From NCBI GenBank assembly GCA_027485675.1, contig JAIXQP010000022.1, forward strand, positions 186,001 to 250,000: 64,000 bases of DNA, written 5' to 3'. The translations under genes and the position numbers were made by a program. The notes beneath the pieces were generated by a model, which saw nothing but the letters and a program-made list of their open reading frames with translations, ran no database searches and was not told the origin of the DNA. This document shows positions 1 to 8,065 of this stretch, in pieces. The DNA is from Terriglobales bacterium (GTDB lineage Bacteria > Acidobacteriota > Terriglobia > Bryobacterales > Bryobacteraceae). Within the stretch, counting starts at the first letter, position 1, and each line of letters starts with the position of its first letter.

Positions 1-1
1 C

Positions 2-235
2 CGCCTGATGAACCACTCGAACGTCACTCAGACCTTCCGCGTAAAGTGGCACCTCCCCGCCGGCTGGGCCATCCAGCAAGCCGACGAGACCGTCCGCGTC
101 CCCGCCCGCACCGAAGGCAAAGCCCGCCTAACGCTCACGAAGCGCGGAGCCACCGAACTCGGCGTCCTCACCGCCGACGTCACCTTCGCCGGCTTCGAGT
201 TCACCCACTGGACCGAGGGCCTGCTCCAGCCCTAA
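2..235 (+). CDS. C-terminal fragment of a hydrolase-like protein, 5' end outside window
   Basis: The frame is open at the left edge and ends at a TAA at 233-235, so only the last 77 or so residues are visible. The Met at position 8 is probably internal, because Arg-Leu codons precede it in frame. The visible part alternates polar and hydrophobic residues (FRVKWHLPAGW, then ADVTFAGFEFTHWTE), as in an immunoglobulin-like beta-sandwich. Similar tails end some secreted acidobacterial MBL-fold hydrolases, but that match is from memory and the catalytic part is not visible. Function is therefore open. Confidence 0.45.
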   Translation, partial: RLMNHSNVTQTFRVKWHLPAGWAIQQADETVRVPARTEGKARLTLTKRGATELGVLTADVTFAGFEFTHWTEGLLQP

Positions 236-267
236 CCAGTTAAAATGGAACTACGAGGGACACGCAA

Positions 268-414
268 CTGACCGGCTCCCACCAACCACCCGAGACGCCC
301 CAAACCTCCAACGGCATCGCCGAACTAGCCGGAGGCTGGACGCAGGCTGACGCCGAAGAGTTCGAACGCAACACGGCCGAGCTTTCCCGCATCGATCCCC
401 AAATGTGGCGTTGA
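268..414 (+). pseudogene. Remnant of a VapB-type antitoxin gene
   Basis: Frame 1 is open from just after a TAA at 241-243 to a TGA at 412-414. It encodes a short acidic peptide ending DAEEFERNTAELSRIDPQMW, which resembles the C-terminal toxin-binding tails of antitoxins encoded just upstream of PIN toxins. There is no in-frame ATG. A GAGGG at 255-259 sits correctly for a CTG at 268, while the nearby ATG at 245 is in another frame and stops after eight codons. Its end overlaps the GTG start of the toxin remnant, the usual vapBC arrangement. The neighbouring toxin is clearly broken, so this is called as a remnant, although a CTG start cannot be excluded. Confidence 0.45.
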
Positions 415-774
415 GTCGGTCCGCGCTGGACACGGGCACCTGGAGCTCCATTCGCTGAGATTGGCATTCCCGCCATCGTGCTCGGGGAGCCATTCGCCGG
501 CTGTACCAATCGAACCAAAGTCCACCAGAACCACAACTAGTTGCAGGCGCGTCTAGCGCATCCAGCCGTCGAAATGCTCTCCGTCGACGACTCGGTCGCC
601 GCCATCTACGGAGAGTTAGTCACGGCTCTGCGAAAACAGGGAACCCCCATACCTGCCAACGACATCTGGATCGCCGCTTCCGCCATCCGCCACGGAGCCC
701 CCCTGCTCACCTTCGACCAGCACTTCCATCACATCGCCCGGCTGGCCAGCATCGTCCTACCCCCCGCCCGCTAA
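405..774 (+). pseudogene. Broken PIN-domain toxin gene (VapC family)
   Basis: The pieces of a PIN-domain ribonuclease lie in order but not in one frame. A GTG at 405 opens a frame encoding ALDTGTWSS, which carries the first catalytic Asp, and closes at a TGA at 456-458. The next frame starts with EIGIPAIVLGE, carrying the conserved Glu, and is cut by a TAG at 538-540. It then continues as LQARLAHPAVEM to PANDIWIAASAIRHG, carrying the third acidic residue, and LLTFDQHF. Roughly 45 nt seem to be missing between the first two pieces compared with normal VapC proteins of about 125 residues. The 3' end overlaps the convergent M28 peptidase gene by 18 nt. Confidence 0.75.
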
Positions 775-1581
775 CTTCCCCATCCACTGGTCCAAAATCC
801 CCAGATAAACCGTCAGAAACCGGTACGTCTCCCGATACCGCTCCCGGTCCACCGCTGCCAGCACATCCTTGTCCGTATGCAGCATCCGGAACGACTTCTC
901 ATCCAGCGAATGGAAGTCAATCACCGGCACCTTCTTATCCACAAACGGATGCGAATCCGTATCCCCCACCGCGTCCACATCCATCGCCGAAATCTCAATC
1001 TGCAACTGCTTCCCCACGGAAGCCGCCAGGTTCGAAAACGGCCGGTGCGCTCGCTTCGCCCACACCTTCAAGTTCCCCGTCCCCACGCTGTCGATGTTCA
1101 CGAACGCCTTCAGCCGCGCCAACTCCTCCCGCGGCATATTCTTCACAAACGCCTTCGACCCAATGAGCCCCGCCTCCTCATCGGTAAACGCCACAAACCA
1201 GATCGTGTACCGGTGCCCGTACTTCCGGTGGCTCTCGTACAGGCTCGCGAGCAGCGAAGCGCCCGTCCAGTTGTCGATCGCCCCGTCCCCGTCCTTCACC
1301 TTGTCGTAGTGCGCGCCCACCAGGATCAGCTCCTCGCTCGCTCCCGGCAAAACGCAAACCAGGTTCGGCAACTTCGAACCCTTCACCATCCGCTCAGAAT
1401 ACCGGTCCCCCGTACAACCGGCCTCGAAGAACATCGCCGCCACCGCCTCTTTGCGGTCCGGGTTCTTCCGCTGCACCGCCTCTAACCGGCGGTCCAGAAT
1501 CGCATCCGCTACCCGGTCAAAGGCGACCGTTTCGGCCCACAGCACCGAAATGGCCGCCCCACTGACCAGGAGCCAACGCAT
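757..1581 (-). CDS. Secreted M28-family zinc aminopeptidase
   Basis: A 274-residue protein with an N-terminal signal peptide (MRWLLVSGAAISVLWAE) followed by a compact M28 peptidase domain. The two-zinc ligand set is visible: His and Asp in GAHYDK and DGAIDNW, the Glu pair in TDEEAGLIGS, Asp in VNIDSVGTG and His in IDFHSLDE. Family members remove N-terminal residues or cleave small peptides outside the cytoplasm; substrate is unknown. It starts 2 nt after the ndk stop, so it is probably the last gene of sucC-sucD-ndk-peptidase. Its own 3' end overlaps the decayed toxin gene on the other strand. Confidence 0.88.
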   Translation of the reverse strand: MRWLLVSGAAISVLWAETVAFDRVADAILDRRLEAVQRKNPDRKEAVAAMFFEAGCTGDRYSERMVKGSKLPNLVCVLPGASEELILVGAHYDKVKDGDGAIDNWTGASLLASLYESHRKYGHRYTIWFVAFTDEEAGLIGSKAFVKNMPREELARLKAFVNIDSVGTGNLKVWAKRAHRPFSNLAASVGKQLQIEISAMDVDAVGDTDSHPFVDKKVPVIDFHSLDEKSFRMLHTDKDVLAAVDRERYRETYRFLTVYLGILDQWMGKLAGGG

Positions 1582-1583
1582 AG

Positions 1584-1997
1584 TTACAGCAATTCAGAGT
1601 GCGAGAAGAAGAACACCGTCTCCACCGCCGCCGTCTCCGGCGCATCGGAGCCGTGCGAAGCGTTCCGCTCAATCGACTCGGCAAACATCTTCCGAATCGT
1701 GCCCTCAGCGGCATTCGCCGGGTTCGTCGCGCCCATCAGGTCGCGCCAAGCCTTGATCGCCCCTTCCTTCTCCAACACCAACAGCACCGACGGACCCGAG
1801 GTCATGAACGAAACGAGCGAACCAAAGAAGGGACGCTCCTTGTGCACGCCGTAGAAGCCCTCGGCTTCCTTCTGGCTGATCGTGTGCTTCTTCATCGCAA
1901 CAACCCGGAAGCCGTTCTGCTCAATCACGCTCAGAATCGCTCCGGTCTTGCCGGTCGCCACGGCGTCCGGCTTAATCATGGCAAATGTACGTTCCAT
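1584..1997 (-). CDS. ndk: Nucleoside diphosphate kinase
   Basis: 137 residues, normal for Ndk. The enzyme transfers the terminal phosphate between nucleoside triphosphates and diphosphates through a phosphohistidine. The N-terminus [13 protein letters not shown] and the active-site segment NASHGSD, with His115 as the expected phosphorylated residue, are diagnostic. The ATG at 1997 is chosen over the longer upstream frame because it overlaps the sucD stop as TAATG, the family starts at this Met, and the upstream codons belong to sucD in another frame. Linkage with succinyl-CoA synthetase fits the known partnership in which Ndk redistributes the GTP or ATP made by that enzyme. Confidence 0.97.
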   Translation of the reverse strand: MERTFAMIKPDAVATGKTGAILSVIEQNGFRVVAMKKHTISQKEAEGFYGVHKERPFFGSLVSFMTSGPSVLLVLEKEGAIKAWRDLMGATNPANAAEGTIRKMFAESIERNASHGSDAPETAAVETVFFFSHSELL

Positions 1998-2869
1998 TAC
2001 AGTCCTAATCTTTCCTTTACTTTCTGCCCAATCTCGGCCGGCGAAGCGCAAACGGTAATGCCCGCCGCTTCCATCGCCGCCATCTTGTCTTCCGCCTTGC
2101 CCGATCCGCCGGCCACAATCGCGCCCGCGTGGCCCATCCGGCGGCCTTCCGGCGCCGTCTGGCCCGCAATGAAGCCAATCACCGGCTTCGTCACGTTGTC
2201 CTTGATCCAGGCCGCGGCGATCTCTTCGTTATTGCCGCCAATCTCGCCCACCATGATGATGGCGTGCGTATCCGGGTCGGCATTCAACAACTGAATCGCG
2301 TCCAGGTGCGTCGTCCCGATAATCGGGTCGCCGCCAATGCCGATACAGGTCGACTGGCCAATGCCCAGCGCCGACAACTGACCCACGGCTTCGTAGGTCA
2401 ACGTTCCCGACCGGCTCACCACGCCAATGTTCCCCGGCTTGAAAATGTGCCCCGGCATAATGCCGATCCGGCACTCGTTCGGCGTAATGATGCCCGGGCA
2501 GTTCGGCCCGATCAGCCGCACGTTCTTGTCCTTCAGGAACTGCTTCACGGCAATCATGTCCCGCACCGGAATACCTTCCGTGATGCAGACGATCAGCGCG
2601 ACGCCGGCGTCCGCCGCTTCCATAATCGAATCGGCCGCAAACGGCGGCGGCACGAAGATCACGCTCGCGTTGGCGCCCGTCTCCTTCACGCAATCGGCCA
2701 CGGTGTTGAACACCGGACGATCCAGATGCGTGCTGCCACCCTTGCCCGGCGTCACCCCGCCCACCACGGTCGTCCCGTAGTTGATCGACTGCGTCGCGTG
2801 GAAGGTGCCCTGCGCACCGGTATAGCCCTGCACCAGCAGGCGAGTATTCTTGTTTACGAGTACGCTCAT
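1997..2869 (-). CDS. sucD: Succinyl-CoA synthetase alpha subunit
   Basis: 290 residues, full length. With SucC it converts succinyl-CoA, ADP or GDP and phosphate into succinate, CoA and the triphosphate in the TCA cycle. The N-terminal half is a CoA-binding Rossmann domain ([12 protein letters not shown] near residue 14). The C-terminal half carries the phosphohistidine loop [10 protein letters not shown] with His247. Its start overlaps the sucC stop by four bases (ATGA) and its stop shares a base with the ndk start, so all three genes are likely translationally coupled. The order sucC-sucD is standard. Confidence 0.97.
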   Translation of the reverse strand: MSVLVNKNTRLLVQGYTGAQGTFHATQSINYGTTVVGGVTPGKGGSTHLDRPVFNTVADCVKETGANASVIFVPPPFAADSIMEAADAGVALIVCITEGIPVRDMIAVKQFLKDKNVRLIGPNCPGIITPNECRIGIMPGHIFKPGNIGVVSRSGTLTYEAVGQLSALGIGQSTCIGIGGDPIIGTTHLDAIQLLNADPDTHAIIMVGEIGGNNEEIAAAWIKDNVTKPVIGFIAGQTAPEGRRMGHAGAIVAGGSGKAEDKMAAMEAAGITVCASPAEIGQKVKERLGL

Positions 2870-4023
2870 TGTGCCGCCCTCACGACCTGCTCGGCCCCGT
2901 CCTTCATCCCATCAGCCACGCCGAAGTTGAAGCCGGACTCAGCCAGAATCTTCTTGCCTTCCGCCACGTTCGTGCCTTCCATGCGGATCACGATCGGCAC
3001 GCTGATGCCGAGTTCGCGCGCCGCGTTCACCACGCCCGTCGCCAGAATGTCGCAGCGCAGAATGCCGCCGAAAATGTTGATGAACACCGCCTTCACGGCC
3101 GTATCGCTCAACAGAATCCGGAACGCGTTCTTGATCTGCTCTTCGTTCGCGCCGCCGCCCACGTCCAGGAAGTTGGCCGGCTCGCCGCCCGCGTACTTCA
3201 CGATGTCCATGGTCGCCATCGCCAGGCCCGCGCCGTTCACCATGCAAGCGATGTTGCCATCGAGCTTGATGTAGTTCAGGCTGAACTTCGAAGCTTCCAC
3301 CTCAAGCGGATCCTCTTCGGCCAGGTCGCGCAGGTCCGCAAACTCCTGGTGCCGGAACATCGCGTTGTCGTCGATGTTGATCTTGGCGTCGAGCGCCATC
3401 ACGCGGCCGTCCTTCAGCAGAATGAACGGGTTGATCTCGGCCAGCGAGCAATCGATCTCGTCATAAGCCTTCGCCAGCGCGATCATCGCCTTGGCGGCGG
3501 CGTTCACGCTCCCGGCCGGAATGCCGATCCCAAACGCGAGCTTCCGCGCCTGGTAGCCCGACAGGCCAATGCCCGGCTCAATCACTTCCTTCAAAATCTT
3601 CTCGGGCGTATGGTGGGCGACCTCTTCGATCTCCATGCCCCCCTCGCTCGACGCCATGAACACGTTCTTCCCGCTGGCGCGGTCAAGCGTGATTCCCAGG
3701 TAGAGCTCTTTCTCAATGGGCAGCGCCTCTTCAATCAGAAGACGCCCCACTTTCTGGCCCTGCGGCCCCGTCTGGTGGGTCACCAACTGCATGCCCAGGA
3801 TGTTCCGCGCGGCGGTCACCGCGTCTTCCACCGTCTTGACGACCTTCACGCCGCCGCCCTTTCCGCGGCCTCCAGCGTGGATCTGCGCCTTGACGACGAC
3901 GAACCCTCCCAGCTCTTTCGCTGCTGCCTCAGCCTCTTCTACGGTAAATGCCACTTTGCCTTTCGGCACCGGCACTCCGTAGCGGGCGAGTATGGCTTTG
4001 CCTTGATACTCGTGGATTTTCAT
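2866..4023 (-). CDS. sucC: Succinyl-CoA synthetase beta subunit
   Basis: 385 residues, typical of SucC. The N-terminal ATP-grasp domain binds the nucleotide ([19 protein letters not shown] and the glycine-rich [11 protein letters not shown] segment). The C-terminal domain contributes to the CoA and phosphate site ([24 protein letters not shown]). It is the first gene of the leftward sucC-sucD-ndk-M28 unit. The gap to the divergent trpD start is only 22 bp and is filled by a palindrome that supplies a TAAAGT element 7 nt before this ATG, so the transcript probably has almost no leader. Confidence 0.97.
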   Translation of the reverse strand: MKIHEYQGKAILARYGVPVPKGKVAFTVEEAEAAAKELGGFVVVKAQIHAGGRGKGGGVKVVKTVEDAVTAARNILGMQLVTHQTGPQGQKVGRLLIEEALPIEKELYLGITLDRASGKNVFMASSEGGMEIEEVAHHTPEKILKEVIEPGIGLSGYQARKLAFGIGIPAGSVNAAAKAMIALAKAYDEIDCSLAEINPFILLKDGRVMALDAKINIDDNAMFRHQEFADLRDLAEEDPLEVEASKFSLNYIKLDGNIACMVNGAGLAMATMDIVKYAGGEPANFLDVGGGANEEQIKNAFRILLSDTAVKAVFINIFGGILRCDILATGVVNAARELGISVPIVIRMEGTNVAEGKKILAESGFNFGVADGMKDGAEQVVRAAQ

Positions 4024-4027
4024 ACGC

Positions 4028-4043
4028 TAAACTTTAAAGTTTA
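4028..4043. promoter_or_regulatory. Perfect 16-bp palindrome between sucC and trpD, probable divergent promoter
   Basis: TAAACTTTAAAGTTTA reads the same on both strands and fills nearly all of the 22-bp gap. On each strand it presents a TAAAGT -10-like hexamer, 5 nt before the trpD ATG and 7 nt before the sucC ATG. That spacing would start both messages at or next to their start codons. The symmetry could equally be an operator. No good -35 is obvious. The promoter role is inferred. Confidence 0.5.
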
Positions 4044-4045
4044 CC

Positions 4046-5059
4046 ATGGCGTTTTTACCCTTCCTGCACCGTGTAACTGAAGCGAAACCATTAACTGAGC
4101 AGGAAGCGGAAGCGGCGATGAATCTGATCCTCGAAGGTCACGCCGCCCCCGTCCCCCTCGCCGCCTTCCTCGCCGCCTACCGCGTCGTCGGCCTCTCCGG
4201 CGCCGACATGACCGGTTTCGCCCGCGGCCTCCGATCCCACCTCACCCCCGTCCCCGTCAACCTCCAGCCCGGCGAAGTCCTCCTCGATACCTGCGGCACC
4301 GGCGGCGATGGCACCGGCACGTTCAATATCTCCACCGTCACCGCCTTCGTCGTCGCCGGCGCCGGCGTCAAAGTCGGCAAGCACGGCAACCGCAGCGTCT
4401 CGAGCGTCTGCGGCTCGGCCGATATCCTCGAAGCCCTCGGCGTCCCCATCCACACGGACCCCGCCCGCATGGCCGCCGATATCGAACGCGCCGGCTTCGC
4501 CTTCCTGTTTGCCGCCGTCCTCCACCCCGGCATGAAACACGTCGGCCCCATCCGCGCCGAACTCAAAATGCGGACCCTCTTCAATCTCCTCGGCCCCCTC
4601 GCCAACCCCGCCTCCGCCTCCGTCCAACTCATCGGCGCCCCCTCCGTCCAGGACGCCTCCCACATCGCCCACGCCCTCTACGCCCTCGGCAACCGCAACG
4701 CCCTCGTCGTCCACGGCTCGGACGGCCTCGACGAAATCACCACCACCGGTTCCACCACCGTCTTCCGCATCACCGACACCATCCACGAAGAGGTCTGGCA
4801 ACCCGCCGATTTCGGCCTCCCCCGCGCCTCCCTCGCCGACCTCCTCGGCGGCGACCGCGATCACAACGCCGCCATCGCCACCGCCATCCTCACGAACGAA
4901 GACCAGGGCCCCAAACGCGACATCGTCCTGCTCAACGCCGCCGCCGCGCTGATGGCCGCCCGCGGCCTATCCCCCCGCGACGCCCTCGCCGCCGCCCGCG
5001 CCTCCCTCGACTCCGGCGCCGCCCTCGGCGTCCTGCGCGCCCTGCAGAATCGCGGGTAG
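4046..5059 (+). CDS. trpD: Anthranilate phosphoribosyltransferase
   Basis: 337 residues. It joins anthranilate to phosphoribosyl pyrophosphate in tryptophan synthesis. The PRPP-binding loop DTCGTGGDGTGTFNIST starts near residue 82, KHGNRSVSS lies near 110, and the region around HPGMKHVGPIRAEL (residue 160-170) contains the usual anthranilate-contact Arg. One deviation is that the common KHGNRAxSS has Val for Ala. It stands alone, with no other trp gene in the window. Its last 93 bp are also coding on the opposite strand for the receiver-like gene. The ATG is chosen because it directly follows the intergenic palindrome. Confidence 0.96.
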   Translation: MAFLPFLHRVTEAKPLTEQEAEAAMNLILEGHAAPVPLAAFLAAYRVVGLSGADMTGFARGLRSHLTPVPVNLQPGEVLLDTCGTGGDGTGTFNISTVTAFVVAGAGVKVGKHGNRSVSSVCGSADILEALGVPIHTDPARMAADIERAGFAFLFAAVLHPGMKHVGPIRAELKMRTLFNLLGPLANPASASVQLIGAPSVQDASHIAHALYALGNRNALVVHGSDGLDEITTTGSTTVFRITDTIHEEVWQPADFGLPRASLADLLGGDRDHNAAIATAILTNEDQGPKRDIVLLNAAAALMAARGLSPRDALAAARASLDSGAALGVLRALQNRG

Positions 5060-5368
5060 CCGGTCGCTAAACGTACTCCGCGCCAACACCCGCCGGCAAC
5101 CCGCCGCCGCGGCCGCCTGCCGCAACTCCGTCTGCACGTGCGAAACGAAGCCAATCAGCTTCTCCCCCGGTAACTCGCCGATCAACCCCAATACGTCCAG
5201 CCCCTTCAAATTCAGGTCCAGCACAATCAGGTCCGCCTCCGCCGCCCCCGCGCGCGCCGCCTCCGCCGTCTTCACAAACCGCACGTTGATGCCCGCCTGC
5301 TTCGCCGCCGCCTGGATCTTCACGGCGAAAAACAGGTCCTCCACAATCGCTAGTAACTCTCTGCTCAC
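4967..5368 (-). CDS. Receiver-like (CheY-fold) single-domain protein
   Basis: A roughly 133-residue protein whose first 110 residues look like a response-regulator receiver fold: a hydrophobic strand with an acidic pair (IVEDLFF), a VKTAEAARAG helix, and LIVLDLNLKGLD with the expected phospho-acceptor Asp near residue 51. The conserved Lys near the end is not evident, so phosphorylation is uncertain. The C-terminus is a Gly/Ala/Glu-rich tail encoded entirely inside the antisense overlap with trpD and may be unconstrained. GTG at 5368 is preferred over TTG at 5371 because a TATGCT element lies 6 nt upstream. It is divergent from zwf; function unknown. Confidence 0.65.
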   Translation of the reverse strand: MSRELLAIVEDLFFAVKIQAAAKQAGINVRFVKTAEAARAGAAEADLIVLDLNLKGLDVLGLIGELPGEKLIGFVSHVQTELRQAAAAAGCRRVLARSTFSDRLPAILQGAQDAEGGAGVEGGAGGGEGVAGG

Positions 5369-5374
5369 CAATTC

Positions 5375-5396
5375 AGCATAGCCAGGATGCTATTTT
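5375..5396. promoter_or_regulatory. Divergent promoter region between the receiver-like gene and zwf
   Basis: The short gap holds an inverted repeat, ATAGC and GCTAT separated by 6 bp. Each arm contains a -10-like hexamer: TATTTT at 5391-5396, 7 nt before the zwf ATG, and TATGCT on the minus strand at 5380-5375, 6 nt before the GTG of the receiver-like gene. The arrangement resembles the sucC/trpD gap and suggests leaderless transcripts in both directions. Confidence 0.4.
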
Positions 5397-5403
5397 GAAG
5401 GTC

Positions 5404-6921
5404 ATGGCTGATGCCAACCCTTTTCAGGACCCGCAACGATTTGAACGCCGGGTTCCCCCCTGCGCCGTTGTCATTTTCGGCGCCAACGGCGACCTCACCA
5501 AGCGCAAGCTGGTTCCCTCGCTCTACCGCTTAGCCATCGAACGGCGCCTCCCCCAGGGATTCGCCATCGTCGGCACGTCCCGCACGCCGATGTCGGACGA
5601 CGCCTTCCGCGAAAAGATGGAAGCCGCCGTCCGGGAGCACCTCGAAAACTCCCACTTTGACGAAGCCGTCTGGGAAGAGTTCGCCCGCGGCCTCTATTAC
5701 GTAGCCGGCGACCTCGCCTCCTCCGAACTCTACTCCGCCCTCACCGCCCGCCTGGCCACCGTCGCCGAAGAGCGCCAGACCGGCGGCAATATTCTCTTCT
5801 ATCTCTCGACGCAACCCAGCCAGTATGCGACCGTCGCCCGCGGCCTCGCGGGCCTCGCCAAGGAGAACGGTGGATGGCGCCGCCTCGTCGTCGAAAAACC
5901 CTTCGGCCACGACGATCAGTCCGCCCGTGAACTCGAAGTCGCTCTCCACGAGCACTTCAACGAAGAGCAGCTCTACCGCATCGACCACTACCTCGGCAAA
6001 GAGACCGTCCAGAACATCCTCGCCTTCCGCTTCGGCAACCCCATCTTCGAGCCGCTCTGGAATCGCCAGTACATCGACCATGTCCAGATCACCGCCGCCG
6101 AGTCCATCGGCGTCGAGGGCCGCGGCGCCTACTACCAGGAAGCCGGCGCCCTCCGCGACATGATCCAGAATCACTTGCTCCAAGTGCTGGCCACCGTCGC
6201 CATGGAACCCTCCGCCGTCTTTGAACCCGGCGCCGTCCGCGATGAACGCGCCAAGCTCCTCCGCTCCATCCGCCCCCTCAAACCCGCCGATGTCGCCGCC
6301 CACGCCGTCGCCGGCCAGTACGGCCCCGCCGCCATCGGCGGCAAGGACGTCCTCGGCTTCCGCGGCGAACCCGGCGTCAACCCCCAGGCGATGACCGACA
6401 CCTACGCCGCCGTCACCTTCCTCATCGACAACTGGCGCTGGGCCGGCGTCCCCTTCTACGTCCGCAGCGGCAAACGCATGCCCAAGCGCGTCACCGATAT
6501 CGCCATCCGCTTCCGCCCCGTCCCCCACTCGCTCTTTGAAAACGAGTCCGCCCGGCCCAATCTCCTCATCCTCCGCATCCAACCCGAAGAGGGCATCTCC
6601 CTTCGCTTCTCTTCAAAGCAGCCCGGCTCCGGCATGAAGCTCCGCCCCGTCTCCATGGACTTCAACTACGGCACCAGCTTCGGCATGCGCACCCCCACCG
6701 CCTACGAAACCCTCCTCGTCGACGCCATGGCCGGCGACCCCACGCTCTACACCCGCCAGGACATGGTCGAAGCCAGTTGGGCCGCCGTTCAACCCATCGT
6801 CGACGCCTGGGGCAACCGCACCGGACCCGACCCCTTCCCCAACTACGCCGCCGGCACCTGGGGACCCGCCGCCTCCGACGAAATGCTCGCCGCCCGCGGC
6901 CACGTCTGGAGAGTCCCATGA
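5404..6921 (+). CDS. zwf: Glucose-6-phosphate 1-dehydrogenase
   Basis: 505 residues, full length. It oxidises glucose-6-phosphate to 6-phosphogluconolactone with NADP or NAD, the first step of the oxidative pentose-phosphate route. The nucleotide-binding motif IFGANGDLTKRKLVPSLY is near residue 23-40 and the substrate site YRIDHYLGKETVQN near 188-200. The ATG at 5404 is preferred to a TTG at 5395 because the TATTTT element overlaps that TTG. The stop overlaps the next ATG as ATGA. It leads zwf-opcA-pgl, followed by a CapA-like gene. Confidence 0.97.
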   Translation: MADANPFQDPQRFERRVPPCAVVIFGANGDLTKRKLVPSLYRLAIERRLPQGFAIVGTSRTPMSDDAFREKMEAAVREHLENSHFDEAVWEEFARGLYYVAGDLASSELYSALTARLATVAEERQTGGNILFYLSTQPSQYATVARGLAGLAKENGGWRRLVVEKPFGHDDQSARELEVALHEHFNEEQLYRIDHYLGKETVQNILAFRFGNPIFEPLWNRQYIDHVQITAAESIGVEGRGAYYQEAGALRDMIQNHLLQVLATVAMEPSAVFEPGAVRDERAKLLRSIRPLKPADVAAHAVAGQYGPAAIGGKDVLGFRGEPGVNPQAMTDTYAAVTFLIDNWRWAGVPFYVRSGKRMPKRVTDIAIRFRPVPHSLFENESARPNLLILRIQPEEGISLRFSSKQPGSGMKLRPVSMDFNYGTSFGMRTPTAYETLLVDAMAGDPTLYTRQDMVEASWAAVQPIVDAWGNRTGPDPFPNYAAGTWGPAASDEMLAARGHVWRVP

Positions 6922-7106
6922 TCACCGCCGTCCAGCCCGAAAAATCGCTCCACGCCCATAGCGTCCTGGCTCGCCCCACCCATCGCCCCCTACCACGCCC
7001 GGCGGCGCCCATAACCGCACCCATCCAGCCCGAAAATCTCGCCATGCCCATGGTCTCCCTGCCCGCCCCGCACAACGCCCGCGCCCAGGCCCGGAGCCAC
7101 TCATGA
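6918..7106 (+). CDS. 62-codon ORF nested between zwf and opcA, from a duplicated opcA start
   Basis: The ATG overlaps the zwf stop (ATGA) and the TGA overlaps the opcA start (ATGA), so it fits between the two genes in the manner of a real operon member. Its first nine codons (MITAVQPEK) are a copy of the first codons of opcA. The remainder is Pro/Ala/His/Arg-rich low-complexity sequence containing another degenerate copy (PIQPEN). No family is recognised. It is most likely a by-product of local tandem duplication that may still couple translation from zwf to opcA. Confidence 0.35.
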   Translation: MITAVQPEKSLHAHSVLARPTHRPLPRPAAPITAPIQPENLAMPMVSLPAPHNARAQARSHS

Positions 7107-7128
7107 TCACCGCCGTCCAGCCCGAAAA
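6918..7128 (+). repeat. Degenerate ~92-bp tandem repeat at the 5' end of opcA
   Basis: The 13-mer TCCAGCCCGAAAA occurs at 6931-6943, 7024-7036 and 7116-7128, a period of 92-93 bp. The first and third copies are preceded by the same ATGATCACCGCCG, which is the opcA start. Sequence after the first two copies also aligns loosely (ATCGCTCCACGCCCAT against TCTCGCCATGCCCAT). The segment is therefore a partly decayed tandem duplication of the beginning of opcA. Confidence 0.75.
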
Positions 7129-8065
7129 GCTGCTCAAAGAGCTGGAACACGTCTGGGCCGAACTCGGCAAAGGCCACCCCGCCGACGCCCTCCTCCGCGC
7201 CTGCTCCATGACCCTTCTGGTCGTCACCACCGACCCCAAGGACGAAGTCGATCTCAAGAACACCCTCGCCGACCTCATGCGCGCCCACCCCGGCCGCATG
7301 ATCATCATCCGCATTCTCGACTCGCCCGCCCCGGCCCTCTCGGCCGACGTCACCGCCCAGTGCCTCCTCGCCTTCGGCGGCCGCCAGCAGCTGTGTTGCG
7401 AGATGATCGAAATCCGCGCCACCCGCGACCGCCTCGCCGACGTCTACTCCGCCTCGCTCGGCCTCACCGTCGCCGACCTCCCCGTCCTCCTCTGGGTCAA
7501 GGATATCCGCCTCCTCCAGGAGTCGAGCTTCCAACCCATGCTCCAACTCGCCCGCACGCTCCTCGTCGATTCCGTCCCGCTCGGGCCCACCATCCTGCCC
7601 GTTCTCAATGAACGCCGCCGCGCCGGCTGGCGCGTCAAAGACCTCGCCTGGACCCGCTGCACCGCCTGGCGCGAAACCCTCGCCCAGGCCTTTGAAAGCA
7701 CCTGCCTCCAGGGCCAGATCCCCGCCATCACGAAAGTCGAAATCGCCTACGCCGGCGCCAACCCCTCCGTCAGCGGACTCTACCTCCGCGCCTGGCTCGC
7801 CGCCCGCCTCCCCCAGGCCCAGTTCGAATTCGTCCCCTGTCCCCCGCGCCGCAATGGCAACCTGCAAGCGCTCCGCTTCCACGCCGCCACCCAGGAGCTC
7901 GAACTTCGCGCCGTCGACGATGCGACACTAGAGATTGTCACCAGCAGCCTCACCACCCGCGTTCTCGCCCCCGCTCGCGCCGAAGTCGACCTGCTTGAGG
8001 AAGAGCTGTCCATCCTCGGCGACGACCTCATCTACGAGGCCACCCTGGCCGACACCATCGCCTAA
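7103..8065 (+). CDS. opcA: Glucose-6-phosphate dehydrogenase assembly protein OpcA
   Basis: 320 residues. OpcA proteins, best known from cyanobacteria and actinobacteria, activate or assemble G6PDH. The family region VADLPVLLWVKDIRLLQESS and the following MLQLARTLLVDS lie near residues 128-160. Context is strong: it is between zwf and pgl, and its TAA shares a base with the pgl ATG (TAATG). The start at 7103 is preferred over the upstream duplicated ATG at 6918, which is in another frame. Confidence 0.9.
   Translation: MITAVQPEKLLKELEHVWAELGKGHPADALLRACSMTLLVVTTDPKDEVDLKNTLADLMRAHPGRMIIIRILDSPAPALSADVTAQCLLAFGGRQQLCCEMIEIRATRDRLADVYSASLGLTVADLPVLLWVKDIRLLQESSFQPMLQLARTLLVDSVPLGPTILPVLNERRRAGWRVKDLAWTRCTAWRETLAQAFESTCLQGQIPAITKVEIAYAGANPSVSGLYLRAWLAARLPQAQFEFVPCPPRRNGNLQALRFHAATQELELRAVDDATLEIVTSSLTTRVLAPARAEVDLLEEELSILGDDLIYEATLADTIA

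Noticed and set aside
245-271. ATG at 245 as a gene start
   Set aside because: The frame stops after eight codons and is out of frame with the antitoxin-like segment.
4091-4864. A 257-codon open frame opposite trpD
   Set aside because: Low-complexity Gly/Ala/Asp/Val sequence, antisense to a confident gene. Same for long frames opposite zwf (5530-6582) and potA (39444-40331).
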